NCBI GenBank assembly: GCA_030674185.1
Contig: JAPXFY010002502.1
Span: 1-20,000, forward strand
From: Monoplex corrugatus
Lineage: Eukaryota > Mollusca > Gastropoda > Littorinimorpha > Ranellidae
DNA length: 20,000 nt
Direction of reading: 5' to 3'
Shown here: positions 1 to 12,830 of the stretch, in pieces
Numbering within the stretch: the stretch's first letter is position 1
Layout: each line of letters starts with the position of its first letter
The notes under the pieces: model-generated
Told to the model about the DNA's origin: nothing
The model's database searches: none
What the model saw: only the letters and a program-made list of their open reading frames with translations
Made by a program: the position numbers and the translations under genes

Positions 1-3000
1 GAACACTATATCATAGTACATTATAATCAATAACTGTACAATGAAGCTTTAGTATAGAACACTATATCAAGTACATTATAATCAATAAGTGTACAATGAA
101 GCCTTTAGTATAGAACACTATATCATAGTACATTATAATCAATAATGTACAATGAAGCCTTTAGTATAGAACACTATATCATAGTACATTATAATCAATA
201 ACTGTACAATGAAGCCTTTAGTATAGAACACTATATCATAGTACATTATAATCAATAACTGTACAATGAAGTCTTTAGTATAGAACACTATATCATAGTA
301 CATTATAATCAATAACTGTACAATGAAGCCTTTAGTATAGAACACTATATCATAGTACATTATAATCAATAACTGTACATGAAGCTTTAGTATAGAACAC
401 TATATCATAGTACATTATAATCAATAACTGTACAATGAAGCCTTTAGTATAGAACACTATATCATAGTACATTATAATCAATAACTGTACAATGAAGCTT
501 TAGTATAGAAACTATATCATAGTACATTATAATCAATAACTGTACAATGAAGCTTTAGTATAGAACACTATATCATAGTACATTATAATCAATAACTGTA
601 CAATGAAGCCTTTAGTATAGAACACTATATCATAGTACATTATAATCAAAACTGTACAATGAAGCCTTTAGTATAGAACACTATATCATAGTACATTATA
701 ATCAATAACTGTACAATGAAGCCTTTAGTATAGAACACTATATCATAGTACATTATAATCAATACTGTACAATGAAGCCTTTAGTATAGAACACTATATC
801 ATAGTACATTATAATCAATAACTGTACAATGAAGCCTTTAGTATAGAACACTATATCATAGTACATTATAATCAATAACTGTACAATGAAGCCTTTAGTA
901 TAGAACACTATATCATAGTACATTATAATCAAAGTACAATGAAGCTTTAGTATAGACACTATATCATAGTACATTATAATCAATAGTGTCAATGAACTTT
1001 AGTATGAACACTATATCATAGTACATTATAATCAATAACTGTACAATGAAGTCTTTAGTATAGAACACATATCATAGTACATTATAATCAATAACTGTAC
1101 AATAAGTCTTTAGTATAAAACTATATCATAGTACATTATAATCAATAACTGTACAATGAAGTCTTTAGTATAGAACACTATATCATAGTACATTATAATC
1201 AATAACTGTACAATAAGTCTTTAGTATAGAACACTATATCATAGTACATTATAATCAATAACTGTACAATGAAGCCTTATATAGAACACATATCATAGTA
1301 CATTTAATCAATACTGTACAATGAAGCCTTTAGTATAGAACTATATCATGTACATTAATCAATACTGTACAATGAAACCTTTAGTATAGAACACTATATC
1401 ATAGTACATTATATCAATAACTGTACAATGAATCCTTAGTATAGAACACTATATCTAGTACATTATAATCAATAACTGTACAATGAAGTCTTTAGTATAG
1501 AACACTATATCATAGTACATTATAATCAATAACTGTACAATGAAGCCTTGTATAGAACACTATATCATAGTACATTATAATCAATAACTGTACAATGAGC
1601 TTTAGTATAGAACACTATATCATAGTACATTTAATCAATACTGTACAATGAAGCCTTTAGTATAGAACACTATATCATAGTACATTATAATCAATAACTG
1701 TACAATGAAGCCTTTAGTATAGAACACTATATCATAGTACATTATAATCAATACTGTACAATGAAGCCTTTAGTATAGAACACTATATCATAGTACATTA
1801 TAATCAATACTGTACAATGAAACCTTTAGTATAGAACACTATTATAGTACATTATAATCAATAATGTACAATGAAGCTTTAGTATAGAACACTATATCAT
1901 AGTACATTATAATCAATAAATGTACAATAAGCTTTAGTATAGAACACTATATCATAGTACATTATAATCAATAACTGTACAATGAAGCCTTTAGTATAGA
2001 CACTATATCATAGTACATTATAATCAAAACTTACAATGAAGCCTTAGTATAGAACATATATCATAGTACATTATAATCAATAACTGTACAATGAAGTCTT
2101 TAGTATAGAACACTATATCATAGTACATTATAATCAATAACTGTACAATGAAGTCTTTAGTATAGAACACTATATCATAGTACATTATAATCAATAACTG
2201 TACAATGAAGTCTTTAGTATAGAACACTATATCATAGTACATTATAATCAATAACTGTACAATGAAGCCTTTAGTATAGAACACATATCATAGTACATTA
2301 TAATCAATAACTGTACAATGAAGCCTTTAGTATAGAACACTATATCATAGTACATTATAATCAATAACTGTACAATGAAGTCTTTAGTATAGAACACTAT
2401 ATCATAGTACATTATAATCATAACTGTACAATGAAGCCTTTAGTATAGAACACTATATCATAGTACATTATAATCAATAACTGTACAATGAAGCCTTTAG
2501 TATAGAACACTATATCATAGTACATTATAATCAATAACTGTACAATGAAGCCTTTAGTATAGAACACTATATCATAGTACATTATAATCAATAACTGTAC
2601 AATGAAGCCTTTAGTATAGAACACTATATCATAGTACATTATAATCAATAACTGTACAATGAAGCCTTTAGTATAGACACTATATCATAGTACATTATAA
2701 TCAATAACTGTACAATGAAGCTTTAGTATAGAACACTATATCATAGTACATATAATCAATATGTTAAATGAACTTTAGTTATGACACTATATCATGAGTA
2801 TGTATAATCAATAATGTACAATAACTTTAGTATAAACACTATATCATGTACATTATAATCAATATACTGTACAGAAGTCTTAGATAGTACACTATATCAT
2901 ATACATTATAATCAAAACTGTCAATGAAGCCTTTAGTATAGAAACTATATCATAGTACATTATAATACAAATACACTATACATAAGCTTTAGTATAGACA

Positions 3001-4550
3001 CTATATCATAGTAACATTATAATCATTCTGTACAATGAAGCTTATATAAAACATATATCATAGTACATTATAATCAATTATGTACAATAAAGTCCTTGTT
3101 AGAACACTATTCATATACATTATAACAATAACTGTCTATGAAGTCTTTGTTTAGACATATATCATTAGCTATTCTTTAATCATTCTGTACATTGACTCTT
3201 TTGTGTAACACTTATCTAGTCATTTAATCAATGTGTACAATGTATCTTTAGTATTTTGAACACTTTCATAGTACATTATATCAATAACGTACAATGAGCC
3301 TTTAGTATAGAACACTTTCAAGTACATTATAATCAAAACTGTCCAAGAAGCCTTTGTATAACACTATTCTAGTACATTATAATCAATAACTGTAGCAATG
3401 AGCTTTGTTTAAACATATATCATAGTACTTTATGTCAAATAACTGTACAATGAAGCTTAGTATAGAAACTACTATTACATAGTACATTATAATCAATAAC
3501 TGTACAATGAGCCTTTAGTATAGAACATATTACACAGTACATTATAATCAATAACTGTACAATGAAGTCTTTAGTATAGAACCTATATCATAGTACATAT
3601 AATCATAAATGTACATAAGTGTTAGTTATAGAACACATATCATATACATTATAATCAATAATAACAATGAAGCCTTTAGTATAGAACACTAATATCATAG
3701 TAAATTATAATCAATAATGTACAATGACACTCATAGATAGAAACATCATATCATATCATTATATCATAACTGTACAATAAGCTTTAGTATAGAACACTAT
3801 TCATAGTACATTATATCAATACTGTACAATGATAGCTTTAGTATAGAACCTATATCATAGTACATTATATCATAATGTACAATGAGTCTTAGTATAGAAC
3901 ACTATATCATGTACATTATAATCAATAACTGTACAATGAGCTTTAGTATAGAACACATATCTAGTACATTATAATCAATACTGTACATGAAGCCTTTAGT
4001 ATAGAACACTAATCATAGTACATTTAATCAATAACTGTACAATGAAGCCTTTAGTATAAACACTATATCATAGTACATTATAATCAATAACTGTACAATG
4101 AAGCTTTAGTATAGAACACTATATCTGTACATTATAATCAATAACTGTCTGATCTTTAGTATAGACACATATCATAGTACATTATAATCAATTAACTGTA
4201 CATGAAGCCTTAGTATAGAACACTATATCATAGTTACATTATAATCAAAACTGTCATTGAATCCTTTAGTATAGAACACTATCATAGTACATTTTAATCA
4301 ATACTGTGCAATGAAGCCTTTAGTATAGAACTATATCATGTACATTATAATCAATACTGTACATGAAGCCTTTAGTATAGAACACTATATCATGTACATT
4401 ATAATCAATAGCTGTACAAGAAGCCTTTAGTATAGAAACACTATATCATAGTACATTATAATCAATAACTGTACATGAACCTTTAGTTAGAACACTATAT
4501 CATAGTACATTATAATAATATGTAATGAAAACTTTATGTTAGACACTATA
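1..4550. repeat. 57-bp AT-rich minisatellite array
   Basis: About 80 head-to-tail copies of a 57-bp unit are visible, with landmarks GAACACTATATCATAGTACA, TTATAATCAATAACTGTACA and ATGAAGCCTTTAGTATA. The array continues past the left edge. Copies are nearly identical from 1 to about 2740, with C/T differences in AAGYCTTTAG and scattered short deletions. From about 2740 to 4550 they are much more divergent, mostly by indels. Because 57 is 19 codons, the minus strand reads open through several units (139-369, 759-992, 2024-2284, 2418-2648); these ORFs simply mirror the repeat and are not counted as genes. By position the array lies in the intron upstream of the exon at 4894, if the gene extends that far left. 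I see no coding, RNA or regulatory signal in it. Confidence 0.97.
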
Positions 4551-4606
4551 TCATATCATATCATATCATATCATATCATATCATATCATATCATGTCATA
4601 TATCAT
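4549..4606. repeat. ATCAT pentanucleotide microsatellite
   Basis: About ten copies of a 5-bp TCATA/ATCAT motif directly continue the last 57-bp unit (ACACTATATCATATCATATC). The 57-bp unit itself contains ATATCATA, so the run most simply arose by slippage within the last satellite copy. The sequence becomes unique after about 4607. Confidence 0.9.
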
Positions 4607-4893
4607 CAGTTCAACTTTTATTTGATATGTTTGCCATTTCCGTTACAATGGTCAAGCCACTACTAACAAAACGGATTTATCAATTCATATATCATTTATT
4701 CATCCATTTGTTATCCCCAGCACCTAACAGTCCTTGTTGATGTTCACATTGTAATCAGACATTCACCAACAAGCCTATTAATTTTTTTTTTCAAATTTCT
4801 CTGATTCTTCTTCTTCTTCTTCTTCTTTCTTCTTTCTCTTTTTCTCGTCCTTCTCCTTCTTCTTATTTATTCATTGTGGTTTTTTTCTTTCAG
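4607..4893 (+). other. 3' end of intron with pyrimidine tract and acceptor
   Basis: This is non-coding single-copy sequence followed by a long pyrimidine-rich stretch (about 4778-4866) containing a CTT microsatellite, then TTTTTTTCTTTCAG ending at 4893. That is a strong consensus 3' splice site. No ORF or RNA gene is apparent. I could not fix a branch point, although CTGAT near 4801 is one possibility. The acceptor assignment is supported by the coding character of what follows and by a good donor 211 bp downstream. Confidence 0.7.
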
Positions 4894-5104
4894 GGTTTTC
4901 TATCAGCACTTTCCTGGCAGCCATTTTGTTGGCGTCCACAGTGGCGCCGCCAGGCGGGGAATGCGAGACACGCTTCATGCAAGATTTGTTCAACTGCTTC
5001 CACGAATTCAACGTGTCTTTCAACACCTACCTCTGGGCAGCCTCCAACAAAACAGGGGGCATCCCCCCTGAGAATGAGACAGTGTTTAAACAGCGGATGT
5101 GCAG
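4894..5104 (+). CDS. Internal coding exon of a secreted, Cys-rich, N-glycosylated protein (partial gene, family unknown)
   Basis: Seen: TTTCTTTCAG precedes the exon and GCAG|GTAATT follows it, so both splice sites are near consensus. Codons start at 4896 (TTT), so the exon begins with the last two bases of a split codon and ends at AG, the first two bases of another. The frame reads FSISTFLAAILLASTVAPPG, a hydrophobic stretch like the core and end of a signal peptide, then a mature part starting GECETRFMQDLFNC. Cysteines are spaced C-x10-C-x34-C. Three sequons (NVS, NKT, NET) fall within about 25 residues. Inference: a secreted or extracellular glycoprotein whose initiator Met lies in an upstream exon outside this window. 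Six regularly spaced cysteines across this exon and the next, with amphipathic helix-like stretches, could suit a small disulfide-bonded helical domain, but I do not recognise the family. Two shorter overlapping frames here lack these properties. Confidence 0.75.
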
Positions 5105-5110
5105 GTAATT
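5105..5110 (+). promoter_or_regulatory. 5' splice donor
   Basis: CAG|GTAATT follows the split codon AG of the exon ending at 5104. The phase matches the exon at 19837, which supplies the third base T and gives Ser. This supports a 14.7-kb intron joining the two exons. Confidence 0.7.
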
Positions 5111-5545
5111 GATTTTGTGACTGTATTGTCTGTCCAAAAAAATCCTGCTGTTTTACAACAGGTAAGATAAGAAATATAGCATTGAAAAGAAAACAGTTGT
5201 ATTCACATAGATATGGAAGAAGAAATGCACCGTGAATTTGAAAGTTGTGAACACAGCACTAGTAACACACAAGACATGAAAAAATTCTGTTTGACAGTAA
5301 ACTCGAGTTTTTATAGTAATGATGACATGAAATCCACAACAAGTGTGACTACCCGCGTTCAAGCAAACAGGAACCAGAAGAAAACAAAAAACAAAAATAA
5401 AAAAATAAGAACGCCTATTTAATACAAGACAAGACAGGCGCAAATTGACGGCTAACTGGCCTTTGTCAAGCGTAAGATCACAAACAAACAAACAAACACC
5501 ACATACAAAAATAAGGAGAGAAAGATTGAAACTTCCCCACTGCTC

Positions 5546-5637
5546 TGTCCAGTGTGAGAAAAGAATGTACCAGTAAATTGTTTAACAGTAAACTCGAGCT
5601 TTTATACTAACGATGATTCCTTTTCTCACACTGGACA
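5546..5637. repeat. 18-bp perfect inverted repeat (foldback) at the left flank of the 45-bp array
   Basis: TGTCCAGTGTGAGAAAAG at 5546-5563 is exactly reverse-complementary to 5620-5637. The pairing can extend a few bases inward past a one-base bulge. The 56-base loop contains the second copy of the 36-bp direct repeat. The 45-bp array starts a few bases to the right. It may be the remains of a small foldback transposon, but no target duplication is evident. Confidence 0.75.
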
Positions 5638-8600
5638 TATACAATTAATCCTCGCCAGTGGTCACTTTGTCTCAAAAGTTACATTATAGTTAATCTTCGC
5701 CGGTGGTCACTGTGTCTCTAAACTTTCATTAAAGTTAATCTTCTCTGGTGGTCACTTTGTCTCAAAAGTTACATTATAGTTAATCTTCTCTGGTGGTCAC
5801 TTTCTCTCAAAAGTTACATTATAGTTAATCTTCTCTGGTGGTCACTTTGTCTCAAAAGTTACATTATAGTTAATTTTCTCTGGTGGTCACTTTGTCTCAA
5901 AAGTTACATGTACAGGTAATCTTCTCTGGTGGTCACTTTGTCTCAAAAGTTACATTATAGTTAATCTTCTCTGGTGGTCACTTTGTCTCTAAACTTTCAT
6001 TAAAGTTAATCTTCTCTGGTGGTCACTTTGTCTCAAAAGTTACATGTACAGGTAATCTTCTCTGGTGGTCACTTTGTCTCAAAAGTTACATTATAGTTAA
6101 TCTTCTCTGGTGGTCACTATGTCTCAAAAGTTACATTATAGTTAATCTTCTCTGGTGGTCACTTTGTCTCAAAAGTTACATTATAGTTAATCTTCTCTGG
6201 TGGTCACTATGTCTCAAAAGCTACATTGTAGTTAATCTTCTCTGGTGGTCACTATGTCTCAAAAGTTACATTATAGTTAATCTTGTCTGGTGGTCACTAT
6301 GTCTCAAAAGTTACATTATAGTTAATCTTCTCTGGTGGTCACTTTGTCTCAAAAGTTACATTATAGTTAATCTTCTCTGGTGGTCACTTTGTCTCAAAAG
6401 TTACATTATAGTTAATCTTCTCTGGTGGTCACTTTGTCTCAAAAGTTACATTATAGTTAATCTTCTCTGGTGGTCACTTTGTCTCAAAAGTTACATTATA
6501 GTTAATCTTCTCTGGTGGTCACTATGTCTCAAAAGTTACATTATAGTTAATCTTCTCTGGTGGTCACTTTGTTACAAAAGTTACATGTACAGGTAATCTT
6601 CTCTGGTGGTCACTTTGTCTCAAAAGTTACATTATAGTTAATCTTCTCTGGTGGTCACTTTGTCTCTAAACTTTCATTAAAGTTAATCTTCTCTGGTGGT
6701 CACTTTGTCTCAAATGTTACATGTACAGGTAATATTCCCTGGTGGTCACTTTGTCTCAAAAGTTACATTATAGTTAATCTTCTCTGGTGGTCACTATGTC
6801 TCAAAAGTTACATTATAGTTAATCTTCTCTGGTGGTCACTATGTCTCAAAAGTTACATTGTAGTTAATCTTCTCTGGTGGTCACTATGTCTCAAAAGTTA
6901 CATTATAGTTAATCTTGTCTGGTGGTCACTATGTCTCAAAAGTTACATTATAATTAATCTTCTCTGGTGGTCACTTTGTCTCAAAAGTTACATGTATAGT
7001 TAATCTTCTCTGGTGGTCACTTTGTCTCAAAAGTTACATGTATAGTTAATCTTCTCTGGTGGTCACTATGTCTCAAAAGTTAAATGTATAGTTAATCTTC
7101 TCTGGTGGTCACTATGTATCAAAAGTTACATTATTGTTAATCTTCTCTGGTGGTCACTTTGTCTCAAAAGTTACATTATAGTTAATCTTCTCTGGTGGTC
7201 ACTTTGTCTCAAAAGTTACATTATAGTTAATCTTCTCTGGTGGTCACTATGTCTCAAAAGTTACATGTACAGGTAATCTTCTCTGGTGGTCACTTTGTCT
7301 CAAAAGTTACATGTACAGGTAATCTTCTCTGGTGGTCACTTTGTCTCAAAAGTTACATAAAAGTTAATCTTCTCTGGTGGTCACTTTGTCTCTAAACTTT
7401 CATTAAAGTTAATCTTCTCTGGTGGTCACTTTGTCTCAAAAGTTACATTATAGTTAATCTTCTCTGGTGGTCATTATGTCTCAAAAGTTACATTGTAGTT
7501 AATCTTCTCTGGTGGTCACTATGTCTCAAAAGTTACATTATAGTTAATCTTCTCTGGTGGTCACTATGTCTCAAAAGTTACATTATAGTTAATCTTCTCT
7601 GGTGGTCACTATGTCTCAAAAGTTACATGTACAGGTAATCTTCTCTGGTGGTCACTTTGTCTCAAAAGTTACATGTACAGGTAATCTTCTCTGATGGTCA
7701 CTTTGTCTCAAAAGTTACATTATAGTTAATCTTCTCTGGTGGTCACTATGTCTCAAAAGTTACATTATAGTTAATCTTCTCTGGTGGTCACTTTGTCTCA
7801 AAAGCTACATTATAGTTAATCTTCTCTGGTGGTCACTATGTCTCAAAAGCTACATTGTAGTTAATCTTCTCTGGTGGTCACTATGTCTCAAAAGTTACAT
7901 TATAGTTAATCTTCTCTGGTGGTCACTATGTCTCAAAAGTTACATGTATAGTTAATCTTCTCTGGTGGTCACTTTGTCTCAAAAGTTACATTATAGTTAA
8001 TCTTCTCTGGTGGTCACTTTGTCTCAAAAGTTACATTATAGTTAATCTTCTCTGGTGGTCACTATGTCTCAAAAGTTACATTATAGTTAATCTTCTCTGG
8101 TGGTCACTATGTCTCAAAAGTTACATTATAGTTAATCTTCTCTGGTGGTCACTTTGTCTCAAAAGTTACATGTATAGTTCATCTTCTCTGGTGGTCACTT
8201 TGTCTCAAAAGTTACATGTATAGTTAATCTTCTCTGGTGGTCACTTTGTATCAAAAGTTACATGTATAGTTAATCTTCTCTGGTGGTCACTATGTCTCAA
8301 AAGTTAAATGTATAGTTAATCTTCTCTGGTGGTCACTATGTCTCAAAAGTTACATTATAGTTAATCTTCTCTGGTGGTCACTTTGTCTCAAAAGTTACAT
8401 TATAGTTAATCTTCTCTGGTGGTCACTTTGTCTCAAAAGTTACATTATAGTTAATCTTCTCTGGTGGTCACTATGTCTCAAAAGTTACATTGTAGTTAAT
8501 CTTCTCTGGTGGTCACTTTGTCTCAAAAGTTACATTATAGTTAATCTTCTCTGGTGGTCACTTTGTCTCAAAAGTTACATTATAGTTAATCTTCTCTGGT

Positions 8601-9300
8601 GGTCACTTTGTCTCAAAAGTTACATTATAGTTAATCTTCTCTGGTGGTCACTTTGTCTCAAAAGTTACATTATAGTTAATCTTCTCTGGTGGTCACTTTG
8701 TCTCAAAGTTACATTATAGTTAATCTTCTCTGGTGGTCACTATGTCTCAAAAGTTACATTATAGTTAATCTTCTCTGGTGGTCACTTGTTATAAACGTTA
8801 CATGTACAGGTAATCTTCTCTAGTGGTCACTTTGTCTCAAAAGTTACATTATAGTTAATCTTCTCTGGTGGTCACTTTGTCTCTAAACTTTCATTAAAGT
8901 TAATCTTCTCTGGTGGTCACTTTGTCTCAAAAGTTACATGTACAGGTAATCTTCTCTGGTGGTCACATTGTCTCAAAAGTTACATTATAGTTAATCTTCT
9001 CTGGTGGTCACTATGTCTCAAAAGTTACATTATAGTTAATCTTCTCTGGTGGTCACTATGTCTCAAAAGTTACATTATAGTTAATCTTGTCTGGTGGTCA
9101 CTATGTCTCAAAAGTTACATTATAATTAATCTTCTCTGGTGGACACTTTGTCTCAAAAGTTACATGTATAGTTAATCTTCTCTGGTGGTCACTTTGTCTC
9201 AAAAGTTACATGTATAGTTAATCTTCTCTGGTGGTCACTATGTCTCAAAAGTTAAATGTATAGTTAATCTTCTCTGGTGGTCACTATGTATCAAAAGTTA

Positions 9301-12300
9301 CATTATTGTTAATCTTCTCTGGTGGTCACTTTGTCTCAAAAGTTACATGTATAGTTAATCTTCTCTGGTGGTCACTTTGTCTCAAAAGTTACATTATAGT
9401 TAATCTTCTCTGGTGGTCACTATGTCTCAAAAGTTACATTAAAGTTAATCTTCTCTGGTGGTCTCTTTGTCTCAAAAGTTACATTATAGTTAATCTTCTC
9501 TGGTGGTCACTATGTCTCAAAAGTTACATTGTAGTTAATCTTGTCTGGTGGTCACTATGTCTCAAAGTTGCATCATAGTTAATCTTGCCTGGTGGTCACT
9601 ATGTCTCAAAAGTTGCATTACAGTTAATCTTCTCTGGTGGTCACTTTGTCTCAAAAGTTACATGTATAGTTAATCTTCTCTGATGGTCACTTTGTCTCAA
9701 AAGTTACATGTATAGCTAATCTTCTCTGGTGGTCACTATGTCTCAAAAGTTAAATGTATAGTTAATCTTGTCTGGTGGTCACTATGTCTCAAAAGTTACA
9801 TTATAGTTAATCTTCTCTGGTGGTCACTTGTCTCAAAAGTTACATTATAGTTAATCTTCTCTGGTGGTCACTTTGTCTCAAAAGTTACATTATAGTTAAT
9901 CTTCTCTGGTGGTCACTATGTCTCAAAAGTTACATTATAGTTAATCTTCTCTGGTGGTCACTATGTCTCAAAAGTTACATTATAGTTAATCTTCTCTGGT
10001 GGTCACTATGTCTCAAAAGTTACATTATAGTTAATCTTCTCTGGTGGTCACTTGTCTCAAAAGTTACATGTATAGTTAATCTTCTCTGGTGGTCACTTTG
10101 TCTCAAAAGTTACATGTATAGTTAATCTTCTCTGGTGGTCACTTTGTCTCAAAAGTTACATGTATAGTTAATCTTCTCTGGTGGTCACTTTGTCTCAAAA
10201 GTTACATGTATAGTTAATCTTCTCTGGTGGTCACTTTGTCTCAAAAGTTACATTATAGTTAATCTTCTCTGGTGGTCACTTTGTCTCAAAAGTTACATTA
10301 TAGTTAATCTTCTCTGGTGGTCACTTTGTTAAAAGTTACATGTACAGGTAATCTTCTCTAGTGGTCACTTTGTCTCAAAAGTTACATATATAGTTAATCT
10401 TCTCTGGTGGTCACTTTGTCTCTAAACTTTCATTAAAGTTAATCTTCTCTGGTGGTCACTTTGTCTCAAAAGTTACATGTACAGGTAATCTTCTCTGGTG
10501 GTCACATTGTCTCAAAGTTACATTATAGTTAATCTTCTCTGGTGGTCACTATGTCTCAAAAGTTACATTGTAGTTAATCTTCTCTGGTGGTCACTATGTC
10601 TCAAAAGTTACATTATAGTTAATCTTGTCTGGTGGTCACTATCTCTCAAAAGTTACATTATAATTAATCTTCTCTGGTGGTCACTTTGTCTCAAAAGTTA
10701 CATTATAGTTATCTTCTCTGGTGGTCACTATGTCTCAAAAGTTACATTGTAGTTAATCTTGTCTGGTGGTCACTATGTCTCAAAAGTTGCATCATAGTTA
10801 ATCTTGCCTGGTGGTCACTATGTCTCAAAAGTTGCATTACAGTTAATCTTCTCTGGTGGTCACTTTGTCTCAAAAGTTACATGTATAGTTAATCTTCCTG
10901 ATGGTCACTTTGTCTCAAAAGTTACATGTATAGCTAATCTTCTTGGTGGTCACTATGTCTCAAAAGTTAAATGTATAGTTAATCTTGTTGGTGGTCACTA
11001 TGTCTCAAAAGTTACATTATAGTTAATCTTCTCTGGTGGTCACTTTGTCTCAAAAGTTACATTATAGTTAATCTTCTTGGTGGTCACTTTGTCTCAAAAG
11101 TTACATTATAGTTAATCTTCTCTGGTGGTCACTATGTCTCAAAAGTTACATGTACAGGTAATCTTCTCTGGTGGTCACTTTGTCTCAAAAGTTACATGTA
11201 CAGGTAATCTTCTCTGGTGGTCACTTTGTCTCAAAAGTTACATTATAGTTAATCTTCTCTGGTGGTCACTTTGTCTCTAAACTTTCATTAAAGTTAATCT
11301 TCTCTGGTGGTCACTTTGTCTCAAAGTTACATTATAGGTAATCTTCTCTGGTGGTCATTATGTCTCAAAAGATACATTGTAGTAATTTCTCTGTTGGTCA
11401 CTATGTCTCAAAAGTTACATTATAGTTAATCTTCTCTGGTGGTCACTATGTCTCAAAAGTTACATTATAGTTAATCTTCTCTGGTGGTCACTATGTCTCA
11501 AAAGTTACATGTACAGGTAATCTTCTCTGGTGGTCACTTTGTCTCAAAAGTTACATGTACAGGTAATCTTCTCTGGTGGTCACTTTGTCTCAAAAGTTAC
11601 ATTATAGTTAATCTTCTCTGGTGGTCACTATGTCTCAAAAGTTACATTATAGTTAATCTTCTCTGGTGGTCACTTTGTCTCAAAAGCTACATTATAGTTA
11701 ATCTTCTCTGGTGGTCACTATGTCTCAAAAGCTACATTGTAGTTAATCTTCTCTGGTGGTCACTTTGTATCAAAAGTTACATGTATAGTTAATCTTCTCT
11801 GGTGGTCACTATGTCTCAAAAGTTAAATGTATAGTTAATCTTCTCTGGTGGTCACTATGTCTCAAAAGTTACATTATAGTTAATCTTCTCTGGTGGTCAC
11901 TTTGTCTCAAAAGTTACATTATAGTTAATCTTCTCTGGTGGTCACTTTGTCTCAAAAGTTACATTATAGTTAATCTTCTCTGGTGGTCACTATGTCTCAA
12001 AAGTTACATTGTAGTTAATCTTCTCTGGTGGTCACTTTGTCTCAAAAGTTACATTATAGTTAATCTTCTCTGGTGGTCACTTTGTCTCAAAAGTTACATT
12101 ATAGTTAATCTTCTCTGGTGGTCACTTTGTCTCAAAAGTTACATTATAGTTAATCTTCTCTGGTGGTCACTTTGTCTCAAAAGTTACATGTATAGTTAAT
12201 CTTCTCTGGTGGTCACTTTGTCTCAAAAGTTACATGTATAGTTAATCTTCTCTGGTGGTCACTATGTCTCAAAAGTTAAATGTATAGTTAATCTTCTCTG

Positions 12301-12830
12301 GTGGTCACTATGTATCAAAAGTTACATTATTGTTAATCTTCTCTGGTGGTCACTTTGTCTCAAAAGTTACATGTATAGTTAATCTTCTCTGGTGGTCACT
12401 TTGTCTCAAAAGTTACATTATAGTTAATCTTCTCTGGTGGTCACTATGTCTCAAAAGTTACATTAAAGTTAATCTTCTCTGGTGGTCACTTTGTCTCAAA
12501 AGTTACATTATAGTTAATCTTCTCTGGTGGTCACTATGTCTCAAAAGTTACATTGTAGTTAATCTTGTCTGGTGGTCACTATGTCTCAAAAGTTGCATCA
12601 TAGTTAATCTTGCCTGGTGGTCACTATGTCTCAAAAGTTGCATTACAGTTAATCTTCTCTGGTGGTCACTTTGTCTCAAAAGTTACATGTATAGTTAAGT
12701 TACATGTATAGTTAATCTTCTCTGATGGTCACTTTGTCTCAAAAGTTACATGTATAGCTAATCTTCTCTGGTGGTCACTATGTCTCAAAAGTTAAATGTA
12801 TAGTTAATCTTGTCTGGTGGTCACTATGTC
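9301..12830. repeat. Higher-order duplication inside the 45-bp array (offset about 3,024 bp)
   Basis: A distinctive run of variant units starts at CATTATTGTTAATC at 9301 and again at 12325, an offset of 3,024 bp. It continues in the same order: ATGTATAG, ATTAAAGTT, ATTGTAG, CTTGTCTGG, GCATCATAG, CTTGCCTGG, GCATTACAG, then TGATGG and AGCTAATC. The later part of this run occurs a third time at about 10745-11000. The landmark CATTATTG also occurs at 7129. Segments of several units were therefore copied as blocks, not one unit at a time. Confidence 0.85.

Larger units (their letters stand above)
5105..5640. other. Intron, low-complexity and foldback sequence before the 45-bp array
   Basis: No gene is supported here. 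The stretch holds an A-rich tract (about 5381-5408) and an AAAC microsatellite (5481-5497). A 36-bp direct repeat (5291-5326 and 5582-5617, about four mismatches) carries CAGTAAACTCGAG. An 18-bp perfect inverted repeat lies at 5546-5563 and 5620-5637. A 69-codon plus-strand ORF (5213-5422) and a 112-codon minus-strand ORF (5153-5491) overlap each other, lack splice or family support and look like chance. Confidence 0.6.

Noticed and set aside
139..2648. Minus-strand ORFs made of 19-residue repeats (LLIIMYYDIVFYTKGFIVQ)
   Set aside because: They follow the 57-bp DNA period, break wherever the satellite has an indel and have no start, splice or family support.
4874..5112. Two other open frames overlapping the exon at 4894
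   Set aside because: They run across the splice sites and lack the signal-peptide, cysteine and sequon pattern of the chosen frame, which alone joins in phase to the exon at 19837.
5153..5491. 112-codon minus-strand ORF with Phe- and Val-rich hydrophobic composition
   Set aside because: Its composition follows the A-rich complement strand; no start context, partner exon or family was recognisable.
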